A DNA stretch of 64,000 bases from Paenibacillus sp. (GTDB taxonomy: Bacteria; Bacillota; Bacilli; Paenibacillales; YIM-B00363), in contig NZ_DASQNA010000014.1 of NCBI RefSeq assembly GCF_035645195.1, positions 62,001 to 126,000 on the forward strand, written 5' to 3'. The notes beneath the pieces are model-generated. The model was not told the origin of the DNA. It made no database searches and saw only the letters and a program-made list of their open reading frames with translations. Below, one piece after another: positions 24,977 to 33,482 of this stretch (its first letter is position 1; every line of letters starts with the position of its first letter). The position numbers and the translations under genes were made by a program.

Positions 24977-25201
24977 TTAGCGGCGGAATTGGCCCGCGAG
25001 CGACTGTTCAGCGATTTGAACGAGTCGACGGGTGATGTGTCCCCCGATCGCACCGGTGTCACGAGTAGCCATGTAGCCGTAGTAGCCGTCTTCAGGAATC
25101 TTGATGCCGAGTTCCTGAGCGACTTCGTACTTCAGTTGCTCCAGGGCTTGGGAAGCTTGAGGCACGACCAAGTCGTTCGAGTTGTTGGAACCTGTACCCA
25201 T
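24977..25201 (-). CDS. ssp: Alpha/beta-type small acid-soluble spore protein
   Basis: This 74-residue protein saturates and protects spore DNA and is degraded at germination. It shows LKYEVAQELGIKIPEDGYYG, where ELGIK is the site cut by the germination protease GPR, and the DNA-binding block TRDTGAIGGHITRRLVQIAE. GAGGAGGTGATC gives a strong ribosome-binding site. A sigma-G-like promoter lies upstream. Confidence 0.96.
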   Translation of the reverse strand: MGTGSNNSNDLVVPQASQALEQLKYEVAQELGIKIPEDGYYGYMATRDTGAIGGHITRRLVQIAEQSLAGQFRR

Positions 25202-25226
25202 GAGTGATCACCTCCTCTTGGTAGTG

Positions 25227-25256
25227 TAGTATGAACAAAAACAAGTAATATACGCA
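25227..25256 (-). promoter_or_regulatory. Sigma-G-like promoter of the SASP gene
   Basis: On the minus strand the -35-like TGCGTA (25256-25251), a 17-bp spacer and CATACTA (25233-25227) fit the forespore sigma-G consensus (-10 CATnnTA). Confidence 0.6.
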
Positions 25257-25300
25257 TGAAAAAGATTGGTAATTTTTAGACGGAAGGGAGAAAGCGCATC

Positions 25301-25795
25301 GTGTTCGAGATTCGGTACGAAGGGCTGTCGCTGAACGCGGAGCTGCAGATCGTGCAGGCGGACGTGACGGTCGTCGCCGAAGGCGAATCGATCGTCGAGG
25401 AGCCGCTGTGCATCGACGTCGGGCTGCCCTCTCTTCTTAGGAGCGGCCTCGAGGACGTCGCGCCCGACCGGTTCGCCGACGCGGCGGTCGAATGGGCGCG
25501 CATGCCGTTCTTCGTGTGCGGCTGCGGCGATCCGGAATGCCGCGCCGTGTCGATCGCGGTGCGGCGCGAAGGGGACGACGTCGTTTGGACGGAGCTCGAG
25601 CAATCGTCGTCCGGCGAGCGGAAGGTGGGCGAATATCGCATTCCTTCGGAATCGTACCGGCGCGCGCTCCTTCGGCTCGGCGAGCAGTTTCTCGCGTTCG
25701 TCGAGCCGCTCGACTACCGGCCGCTCCAGCCGGAGACGGTGCCTCTCGTGCGGGAGTGGACGGCGAAGCTGCGCGGCTCGCTGGCGGAAAAGTAA
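25301..25795 (+). CDS. Protein of unknown function with a CGCGDPEC motif
   Basis: This 164-residue cytoplasmic protein is mostly beta by appearance. The motif FFVCGCGDPECRAVSIAV at about residues 68-85 followed by DDVVWTELE recalls a poorly characterised family seen in Firmicutes and actinobacteria, with a short cysteine cluster next to a beta sheet. The C-terminal half ends PESYRRALLRLGEQFLAF. The start is the GTG at 25301 after GGAAGGGAG. It stands alone between the SASP gene and the T-box; no function can be given. Confidence 0.6.
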   Translation: MFEIRYEGLSLNAELQIVQADVTVVAEGESIVEEPLCIDVGLPSLLRSGLEDVAPDRFADAAVEWARMPFFVCGCGDPECRAVSIAVRREGDDVVWTELEQSSSGERKVGEYRIPSESYRRALLRLGEQFLAFVEPLDYRPLQPETVPLVREWTAKLRGSLAEK

Positions 25796-25808
25796 AGCCG
25801 GGCGCCCC

Positions 25809-25837
25809 TTGTGCGGGCGGCGAGGTTTCTGTATAAT
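25809..25837 (+). promoter_or_regulatory. Promoter of the trpS T-box transcript
   Basis: TTGTGC (25809-25814), a 17-bp spacer and a perfect TATAAT (25832-25837). Confidence 0.75.
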
Positions 25838-25843
25838 ATGGAA

Positions 25844-27171
<1,328 letters not shown>

Positions 27172-27183
27172 CGTCCTTGCGGC

Positions 27184-27354
27184 CTACTTGCGCGTAAGGC
27201 GCCGCTTGAGCGCCATGCCGCAGCCGGTGACGGCGAAGCTCGCCAGCACGAAAAACAGCGCCCAGCCGGGCCGGAAATAACTGAGCGACGCTCCGGCCGC
27301 GATCAGGCATAGAAGGCTCGCCAAAGCGAAGGCGAGCGAAAGCGGTTTGTTCAC
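27184..27354 (-). CDS. Small two-helix membrane protein, 56 residues
   Basis: The GTG at 27354 begins VNKPLSLAFALASLLCLIAA, followed by SYFRPGWALFFVLASFAVTG and a basic tail. There are two membrane helices with a short loop. AGGTGAT stands at good spacing, and the start lies six bases after the stop of the upstream YfhP-like gene, so it is translated from the same transcript. No family was recognised. Confidence 0.55.
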   Translation of the reverse strand: MNKPLSLAFALASLLCLIAAGASLSYFRPGWALFFVLASFAVTGCGMALKRRLTRK

Positions 27355-27360
27355 GGGACA

Positions 27361-28371
27361 TCACCTGCCTGCTGCCGACGGCAGCGAATGTGGGGGAGCG
27401 CCCTGCAGCTTGCGTTCGAGCTTCTCTTCGCTGATCCAGCCGACGTAGCTGAACACGGGCTCCTTATTAGCATTGTACTTCACTACGGCTAGGAATGGGT
27501 ACTGTTTTCGGTGCTGGTACCGCGCGTCGACCCAGCGGACGATCGTGTAGGAGCCGCGCTTTTCCTCTTGCGGACACGGGTGGGAGCTGAACGACAGGAA
27601 CGCCGCGACGGCGGGATGCCGTCTGGACGCTTCGATCAAGGGGGACGTTTCGCAGACATACTTGTCCGTCCACTGCAGCGCGCCTCGCCGAAGCGTGCCG
27701 ATCGCGTAATCGCCTTCGCGGTTTTTCCGCACGATGTTCCATACGCTCCAGTTCACCGTAGGAATGGCGGTGTACGCGTCGCCTTCCCGGTGAGACGGAT
27801 CGAGCGCCGGCAGCGAACGCTCCGCCTTCCAATGGACGTACGAGCGCCAGCCGTAATAGACGGCGAGGAGCGCATACAAGCCGGGGAACAACGCGGCGGG
27901 CGGAACCGCGCCCAGCGCCCACAGCGCGAACGCGATCGCGTGCGAGCCGAGGATGAACGGATCGAAGATGTGGATGATGTGCCAGGCGATCCATTTCCGC
28001 GTCACCGGGCGGAACGCTTGCGTGCCGTACGTATTGAAGATGTCCGTTCCGACGTGCAGGACGACGGCGACGAACACCCACAGGACCAGCGTGCCGAGCG
28101 GAACGGCCGAGAAGGCGAGCTTGAGCGCGCCGGCGATGAGCGCCGTCCAGACGAACCATGCGGGAATTGAATGGGACATGCCGCGGTGATGGCGAACGTA
28201 CAGTTCGTTGCCGCGAAAGCGAATCAGCGTGTCGGCGTCTGGCGCCTGCGATCCGGCGACCGTGCCGATCATGACGGCCAGGGCGGTCGTTGAGTCCGAG
28301 GCGACGGCGGGATCGACGAAGGACAGCCCCGCGAGGCCGAAGCCGAACGCGAAATGTGTAGCGGTGTCCAT
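27361..28371 (-). CDS. Membrane-bound metal-dependent hydrolase-like protein (YfhP/YdjM type)
   Basis: This 336-residue protein has an N-terminal DTATHFAFGFGLAGL, the motif RHHRGMSHSI and HVGTDIFNTYGTQ, all characteristic of the YdjM/YfhP (DUF457) family, with about four to five membrane segments in residues 15-190. The conserved His/Asp residues suggest metal binding and hydrolase activity, but no substrate is established. The C-terminal 140 residues form a soluble domain (GWISEEKLERKL). A 56-residue membrane protein follows in the same unit. Confidence 0.82.
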   Translation of the reverse strand: MDTATHFAFGFGLAGLSFVDPAVASDSTTALAVMIGTVAGSQAPDADTLIRFRGNELYVRHHRGMSHSIPAWFVWTALIAGALKLAFSAVPLGTLVLWVFVAVVLHVGTDIFNTYGTQAFRPVTRKWIAWHIIHIFDPFILGSHAIAFALWALGAVPPAALFPGLYALLAVYYGWRSYVHWKAERSLPALDPSHREGDAYTAIPTVNWSVWNIVRKNREGDYAIGTLRRGALQWTDKYVCETSPLIEASRRHPAVAAFLSFSSHPCPQEEKRGSYTIVRWVDARYQHRKQYPFLAVVKYNANKEPVFSYVGWISEEKLERKLQGAPPHSLPSAAGR

Positions 28372-28433
28372 AAACGGCTACCTCCCTTGGATGTTCGACG
28401 GACCGGGTCCGTGCGCGGACTATAGTTTCAACC

Positions 28434-28466
28434 AAAAGGAGCCTCCCCATGCGGGAAGGCTCCTTC
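28434..28466 (-). terminator. Terminator of cwlJ-gerQ
   Basis: aaggagcctccc (28436-28447) pairs with gggaaggctcctt (28453-28465) with one bulge; on the minus strand a T4 run follows. It sits immediately after gerQ. Confidence 0.78.
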
Positions 28467-28470
28467 CATA

Positions 28471-28989
28471 TCAGCGCCCCGTGCCGGCGGCCGCGCCGGG
28501 CGTGAATCCCGGATACTCGTAGTTGAGCTCTTCGTCGAACGTGACGTAATCGAGATTCACCATCAGCAGCAGGTAGCGCATGCCGGTCGCAAGGTCGCTG
28601 ATAATGATATGATCCCGTCCGGCCGCTTCAAGCCGCCCGCGGAACACTTTGGCGTTCCATTCACGGTTGTTTTCGAACGTCATGTACACGGTGGCCGTCT
28701 TGCCGAGGTTCAGGCGCAAAATGTTCTCGATATACGACTCTTCGAAAACGGGCTGCGCGCCCCCCGCCGGCGTCGCGCCCGGAATCGGGCCGCCGATCGG
28801 CATTTGCGCGCTCGGGAACGCTGCTCCGGGAGCGCCTGCGCCGGGCTGCGCGGCCGGGAAAGCGGGCGCAGGCTGAGCGGGCGAGAAAGAAGGCGCAGGC
28901 TGCGCGGCCGGGAACGACGGAGCCTGCTGCGCGCCGGGAAACGACGGAGCGGCGCCTTGCATGCCGGGATAAAGCTGACGGTACATCAT
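28471..28989 (-). CDS. gerQ: Spore coat protein GerQ
   Basis: This 172-residue spore coat protein is needed for CwlJ localisation and is cross-linked by transglutaminase in B. subtilis. The C-terminal half is the GerQ domain: ESYIENILRLNLGKTATVYM, FENNREWNAKVFRG, AAGRDHIIISDLATGMRYL and LLMVNLDYVTFDEELNYEYP. The N-terminal part is a Pro/Ala/Gln-rich repeat region. The start is uncertain: the ATG at 28989 lies 14 bases after AAAGGA, while a GTG at 29001 is too close. It follows cwlJ, as in B. subtilis. Confidence 0.94.
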   Translation of the reverse strand: MMYRQLYPGMQGAAPSFPGAQQAPSFPAAQPAPSFSPAQPAPAFPAAQPGAGAPGAAFPSAQMPIGGPIPGATPAGGAQPVFEESYIENILRLNLGKTATVYMTFENNREWNAKVFRGRLEAAGRDHIIISDLATGMRYLLLMVNLDYVTFDEELNYEYPGFTPGAAAGTGR

Positions 28990-29025
28990 TAGATAATACA
29001 CGTTCCTTTCGTAATAAAATTCGAA

Positions 29026-29457
29026 TTAGTACGTTCCGTACACGCGCGGGCAGTTCGCGCCGGTCGGAGCGAAGAAGCAGTGGGCTTTGTAGCGCCCGGT
29101 GTTCGGTTGGTTGTACCATTGCCCGGGGCAGGCGCCTGCGGGCTTGAAAAACCAGAGGGAATTCGACGCGGGATGCTGCCGTTCCCCGTTGATGACTCTC
29201 CGGGCGAGGCGAATATCCTTTTCCCGGGCACGCTGATAAAAGTATCCTTTGATCGTCGCCTCGAAGCCGCCGGGCCGCTGGAACACCATGTCGCGGACGC
29301 TCCGGATTTGTTTGAAATCCAGGCAATCGCCCCGCACGCGGTTAACGCCGACGTTGCCGACCATGAGCATGCCGAGCTCGCCTTCGCCCTCGGCTTCCGC
29401 GCGCATCAGTCTAGCGAGCAGCTTGACGTCCTCGGTCGACGTTTTGATGACTGGCAT
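29026..29457 (-). CDS. cwlJ: Cell wall hydrolase CwlJ (spore germination)
   Basis: This 143-residue protein degrades spore cortex during germination and has no signal peptide, as expected for CwlJ. The SleB/CwlJ catalytic fold is seen in LLARLMRAEAEGEGELGMLM with the conserved Glu, VGNVGVNRV and NSLWFFKPAG. It is followed by gerQ, whose product recruits it to the coat. AAGGATGTGAG precedes the ATG. Confidence 0.93.
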   Translation of the reverse strand: MPVIKTSTEDVKLLARLMRAEAEGEGELGMLMVGNVGVNRVRGDCLDFKQIRSVRDMVFQRPGGFEATIKGYFYQRAREKDIRLARRVINGERQHPASNSLWFFKPAGACPGQWYNQPNTGRYKAHCFFAPTGANCPRVYGTY

Positions 29458-29596
29458 CGTTCGATTCTCACATCCTTCGGGGGTCGGTTCGGTTGGCAGC
29501 GGAAACTACCGGTTTATACTATTAGGCCGGCGCCCTGCGCGTGCGTGTCTCTTCCGCCGCAAAAACCGACAAATTCATGAACGGGAGCGCGAATCG

Positions 29597-29625
29597 TTGC
29601 GAAAGCGAGGAGGCTCCGGTATGAT
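29597..29625 (+). promoter_or_regulatory. Promoter for ctaB-sco
   Basis: TTGCGA (29597-29602), a 17-bp spacer and TATGAT (29620-29625), 36 bases before the ctaB start. Confidence 0.5.
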
Positions 29626-29660
29626 AAAAAATGATTCGATTCAAGGAGGATGGCCTAGAC

Positions 29661-30596
29661 GTGGATAAACCGCTACCATACGATGCTTCGGCCTCCCGCA
29701 CGGAGGAGACCGCCGGATCGGCTTCCCGCGCCTCCTGGAGAGATTTTTTCGTTCTAGCCAAACCTCGGATGATCGCAACCAATCTGATCACCGCGTTCGG
29801 CGGCTTCTGGGTCGCTTCGAAGTGGAGCATCGATTGGTTTCTGCTGTTCATGATGCTGGTCGGCTCGGCGCTTATTATGGGCTCGGGCTGCGTGTTGAAC
29901 AACGTGCTGGACCGCGAACGCGACCGGTTGATGGAGCGGACGCAGAAGCGCGCCATTCCGACGGGAACGATCTCGACCCGGGCCGCGGTTCTATACGCTG
30001 CCGTGCTTGGACTCTTCGGGCTGGCGGTATTGTATTTCTTCGTAAATCCGTTGACGGCATTGCTCGGCGTCATCGGCCATATCGCGTACGTCGTCATCTA
30101 CACGTATTGGCTGAAGCCGACGTCGACATGGAGCACGTCCGTCGGCGGCATCGCCGGCGCCGTGCCTCCGGTCATCGGATATTGCGCCGTGTCGGAGACG
30201 GTGGACATGGGCGCGATTTTGCTGTTCGGCTTGCTGTTCTTCTGGCAGCCGCCGCATTTCTGGGCGCTCGGCATCCGCAAGCGCGAGGAGTACCGCAAGG
30301 CGGGCTACCCGCTGCTGCCCGTCGTGAAGGGCGTGCTCCGCACGAAGTGGCAGATGGTGCCGTATTTGATCGCGCTGTATCCGACGACCGTGCTTCTGTA
30401 CACGATGGAATACGTGGGCATCGTGTTTTTGATCGGCGCCCTGCTGCTGCTCACGGCTTGGACGTGGCAGTGCGTGTCCGGGCTGTTTACGAAGGACGAT
30501 AACGCTTGGGCGCTGCGCGCATTCAAGTATTCGCTCTATTATTTGACGTTCGTGTTCGTGCTCATGATCGCGGATACGGCGCGCCTCGCGGCGTAA
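29661..30596 (+). CDS. ctaB: Protoheme IX farnesyltransferase (heme O synthase)
   Basis: This 311-residue UbiA-family membrane enzyme farnesylates heme B to heme O for terminal oxidases. It has nine predicted helices and the prenyl-diphosphate motif NNVLDRERDRLMERTQKR (Asp-rich, residues about 80-97), the family block YTYWLKPTSTWST and WQPPHFWALGIRKREEYRKA. The GTG at 29661 is used with AGGAGG upstream; the in-frame ATG at 29631 has no site. The sco gene follows 14 bases later. ctaA lies 18 kb away on the same strand. Confidence 0.94.
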   Translation: MDKPLPYDASASRTEETAGSASRASWRDFFVLAKPRMIATNLITAFGGFWVASKWSIDWFLLFMMLVGSALIMGSGCVLNNVLDRERDRLMERTQKRAIPTGTISTRAAVLYAAVLGLFGLAVLYFFVNPLTALLGVIGHIAYVVIYTYWLKPTSTWSTSVGGIAGAVPPVIGYCAVSETVDMGAILLFGLLFFWQPPHFWALGIRKREEYRKAGYPLLPVVKGVLRTKWQMVPYLIALYPTTVLLYTMEYVGIVFLIGALLLLTAWTWQCVSGLFTKDDNAWALRAFKYSLYYLTFVFVLMIADTARLAA

Positions 30597-30610
30597 GAGG
30601 AGGTCGGACG

Positions 30611-31225
30611 GTGGAAGCGCTGAAGAAAAATTGGTACAAGGTTACGATGATGGCGGTGTCGGTCGTGCTGCTGGCTGCGATCGCGTACGTATACTTCGGG
30701 AACAAGGACGAAGGGCCGCCGTTCCAAAACTTAGGCCCGGCATCGCCGTTCACGCTGACGGATACGACCGGGGAACAGGTCATGATGGAGGCGTCGTACG
30801 GCAAAGTGAAGCTGCTGTACTTCTTCTTCGCCAACTGCCCGGACGTCTGCCCGCCGACGAGCCATATGCTGTCGCGCGTGCAGGACCGGCTGAAAGAGGA
30901 AGGCGTGTTCGGCACCGACGCGTTCATCTACCAAGTGACGATCGATCCGGAGCGGGACACGGCCGAAAACCTCGCGAAGTACGCGTCGAACATGAACGCC
31001 GATGCCGCGGGCTGGAAATTCCTCAGGGGTTCGGTCGAGGAGACGAAAGAGATCGCCGGCGACTACGGCATTATGTACCAAGAGGACGAGCAGACCGGAT
31101 TTTTCATTCATTCGAACACGGTGATTTTGATCGATGAAGATAATCAAATCCGCAAGCGGTACAACGCGGACGATTTGGACGACGAATTGATCGCGAAGGA
31201 CGTCAAGCGTCTGCTCAAGAGCTAA
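30611..31225 (+). CDS. Sco/SenC copper chaperone for cytochrome oxidase assembly
   Basis: This 204-residue protein has a single N-terminal membrane anchor (residues 9-29) and a thioredoxin-like external domain. The copper motif CPDVCP is at 76-81 (FANCPDVCPPTS), with the distal His ligand in FFIHSNTVILID. Sco proteins load the CuA site of cytochrome oxidase. It is co-transcribed with ctaB; no cox structural genes are in the window. The GTG start at 30611 has GGAGG upstream. Confidence 0.93.
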   Translation: MEALKKNWYKVTMMAVSVVLLAAIAYVYFGNKDEGPPFQNLGPASPFTLTDTTGEQVMMEASYGKVKLLYFFFANCPDVCPPTSHMLSRVQDRLKEEGVFGTDAFIYQVTIDPERDTAENLAKYASNMNADAAGWKFLRGSVEETKEIAGDYGIMYQEDEQTGFFIHSNTVILIDEDNQIRKRYNADDLDDELIAKDVKRLLKS

Positions 31226-31241
31226 CTTACGGTCTAGCGCA

Positions 31242-31643
31242 TTACGCAAAAGGGTCGGGTTCGGGATACACGATGTATTCCTCGAGCCCGGCCTTTTCCA
31301 ATTGTCGGATCAAGTGCTCGTCGGGCGTCCCTTCGACGCCGGCGTAGCCCGCTTTCGTGTATAGCTGCTCCGCGTCGGGAAACAGCTCGGACAGCATGGC
31401 GCGAATTCGTTTGCCCGAAGCGTCGTTGTCCGTGTAAATGTAAACGGCCCGGTCGCCGACCTTTTTGACGATTTGCTGCAGCTGTTTCGTCCCGGGCGTT
31501 CCGAACGTGCACAAGATCGGCACGTCGCTCGAGAGCAGCCGGGCGAGCCGGCTGCGGTCGTTCTTGCCTTCTACGATTATCACGAAATCCATGGCAGCCT
31601 CCGATGCTTCGACATGAGTTTCCACAGGGATTCTTGTTTTCAT
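31242..31643 (-). CDS. Small stand-alone toprim-domain protein
   Basis: This 133-residue protein shows the toprim acidic motifs: the Glu in VIIVEGKNDRSRL and the DxD in YIYTDNDASGKRIRAML, the catalytic layout shared with DnaG primase, OLD nucleases and RNase M5. There is little beyond the toprim fold. It might be an RNase M5-like nuclease, but the substrate is unknown. The ATG at 31643 is preferred with GGGGA upstream. It converges on the sco gene with 16 bases between the stops. Confidence 0.75.
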   Translation of the reverse strand: MKTRIPVETHVEASEAAMDFVIIVEGKNDRSRLARLLSSDVPILCTFGTPGTKQLQQIVKKVGDRAVYIYTDNDASGKRIRAMLSELFPDAEQLYTKAGYAGVEGTPDEHLIRQLEKAGLEEYIVYPEPDPFA

Positions 31644-31682
31644 TGTAACCATTCCCCGGGAAATGTCGAATCGGCGGCCGTT

Positions 31683-32843
31683 TTATTTGGCTTCGGCGAT
31701 CGTCCGGTTGCGGAACGGGGTCGGCAGAAGCGCTAAGGCGAACATCAAGACGACGAAGGCGATATAGAACGGCGAAATCAGCTCCCGCGTTTGGCCGGCG
31801 ACGATCGGGCCGAAAAACGCGCCGAGCGAGAACGCGATCGACAGCACCGAGAAGACGCGTCCGTACCGGCCTTCGTCGGTAACGGAGGCGAGCAGCGCGG
31901 CGAGCGCCGGGAAGACGACGCCTTTGCACATGCCGACGAGCAGCAGCGAGACCGCCAGCGGCAGCGGCCAGTCCACGGCGAGGCCGAAGAAGACGAGCGA
32001 CAGCGCGAGCGTCCCGAACGCCGTGCGCAGCAGCGGCGATACGTGATTCAGAAACACCATGGCGAGCGTAATGAGGGCGCCGACGCTGACGACGGAAAAC
32101 AGCATGCCGGTGTGCATCACCGACGTTTGCGCTTCGGAGTGCAGCGGCAGTTCGAAAAACAAAATGCCCTGCGAGCAGGACAGCGCGAGCGGCACGCCGT
32201 AGACGAGCCAGGGGAGCTTGCCCGCTCCGTTCGGCGCCGAAGGCGCCTTCTCGGATGCCGTCTCGGTCTGGGCGGCCGCGGCGTCCGTTTCGCCGGACTT
32301 CGCTTCCTTCACGCCCCAAATCGCGAGGATGCCGGTAACAATGAGGCCCCAGCCGAGGGCGGCGAAGGCGGCGGTGAAGCCGAACTTCGCGACGAGCAGC
32401 GCGCCCGCCGCCGGGGAAACGACCGAAGCGAGCGTATGTACGAGGCCGTTGCCGGACATGAGCTTGCTCTGATGCACGCGGTCTCGGGCCAGCTTCGCGA
32501 GCAGGGCGAGGCAGGCGGGCGACAAGAACGCGAGCGCGAAGCCGCTGACGGAGCGGACGGCGAGCAGCTGCCAAGGGTCGGTGACGCGGGATTGCAGCAG
32601 CAGCAGGACGCCGGCGGCGACGAGGCTGAGGACGATGAACGGCTTGCTGCCGTACCGGTCGACGCTGTATCCGGCGAGCACGTTGCCCGGCAAATGCGTG
32701 AGCGAATAGATGCCCATGATAAAACCGATGAACGACGGCGCCGCGCCGAGCGAGATCGCGAACGGCGTCAGCATCGGGTATTGCGCATGCAAATCGAAAA
32801 ACGCTACGAAAATAAATAAGTACAGCCACATGACCGTTTTCAT
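31683..32843 (-). CDS. MFS transporter
   Basis: This 386-residue membrane protein has 12 predicted helices with the MFS loop 2-3 motif GYSVDRYGSKPFIVLS and a long acidic/Ala central loop (residues about 183-210) dividing the two six-helix bundles. It is of the drug/sugar efflux-like type; the substrate is not apparent, and no regulator is next to it. Confidence 0.85.
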   Translation of the reverse strand: MKTVMWLYLFIFVAFFDLHAQYPMLTPFAISLGAAPSFIGFIMGIYSLTHLPGNVLAGYSVDRYGSKPFIVLSLVAAGVLLLLQSRVTDPWQLLAVRSVSGFALAFLSPACLALLAKLARDRVHQSKLMSGNGLVHTLASVVSPAAGALLVAKFGFTAAFAALGWGLIVTGILAIWGVKEAKSGETDAAAAQTETASEKAPSAPNGAGKLPWLVYGVPLALSCSQGILFFELPLHSEAQTSVMHTGMLFSVVSVGALITLAMVFLNHVSPLLRTAFGTLALSLVFFGLAVDWPLPLAVSLLLVGMCKGVVFPALAALLASVTDEGRYGRVFSVLSIAFSLGAFFGPIVAGQTRELISPFYIAFVVLMFALALLPTPFRNRTIAEAK

Positions 32844-33004
32844 TGCGAGACCCTCCCTATCTTGCCGGCCGGCGGGCGACGACGCGCGCCGGAGGTTGTC
32901 TTTCTCCTACTTCTATGGATTGGCGGGGCAACCTAGACCAAAATGATGTATAATGGCGTTAGACATTCATCATGGCGCAAGGCACGCAGATGGAGGTATC
33001 GATA

Positions 33005-33427
33005 GTGACCGAGCAATGGATAGCGTTCGTTCAGGAGAAGTGGTGGATCGTGCTGGCCGCGGTCGTCGCGCTCGCGGTCGTCGTCAGCGTCGTCAAGACG
33101 GTCATCAAATGGGTGCTGATCGCCGCCATCGTGGGCGCCGTCGTCCTGTACGGAGCGAACTACAAGGAAGAGCTGACGGCCGTCGGCGACCAGCTGCTCG
33201 TCGGCGCGAAGGAGCAGGCGATTGAAGCGTTCGTTGCGCAGACGCTCAACGCCGATTACGAAGCGAAGAGCGACGGAACGTTCGTCGTATCGACCGAGTC
33301 CGTTCGCGTCGAGGGCAAAGAAGGCTCCGACGAAGTGACGCTGTATTGGAACGGCGTGAAGGTCGGCACGTTCCAAATCGACGCCACGATCCAAGCGGCG
33401 CTGGAGCAAGCGAAGAACAGCAAGTAA
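33005..33427 (+). CDS. Membrane-anchored protein of unknown function
   Basis: This 140-residue protein has a pair of close hydrophobic segments (residues about 13-55, WWIVLAAVVALAVVVSVV and WVLIAAIVGAVVLYG) and an external C-terminal domain of beta character (GTFVVSTESVRVEG, DEVTLYWNGVKVG). GGAGG stands eight bases before the GTG at 33005. A -10-like TATAAT (32949-32954) is upstream. It precedes the PBP gene by 55 bases and is probably co-transcribed with it. No family was recognised. Confidence 0.6.
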   Translation: MTEQWIAFVQEKWWIVLAAVVALAVVVSVVKTVIKWVLIAAIVGAVVLYGANYKEELTAVGDQLLVGAKEQAIEAFVAQTLNADYEAKSDGTFVVSTESVRVEGKEGSDEVTLYWNGVKVGTFQIDATIQAALEQAKNSK

Positions 33428-33482
33428 ATGAAATGTGCCGCGGAAGGATCCAAGCAAGCAAGACGCTGGAAAGGAGAGCGAA

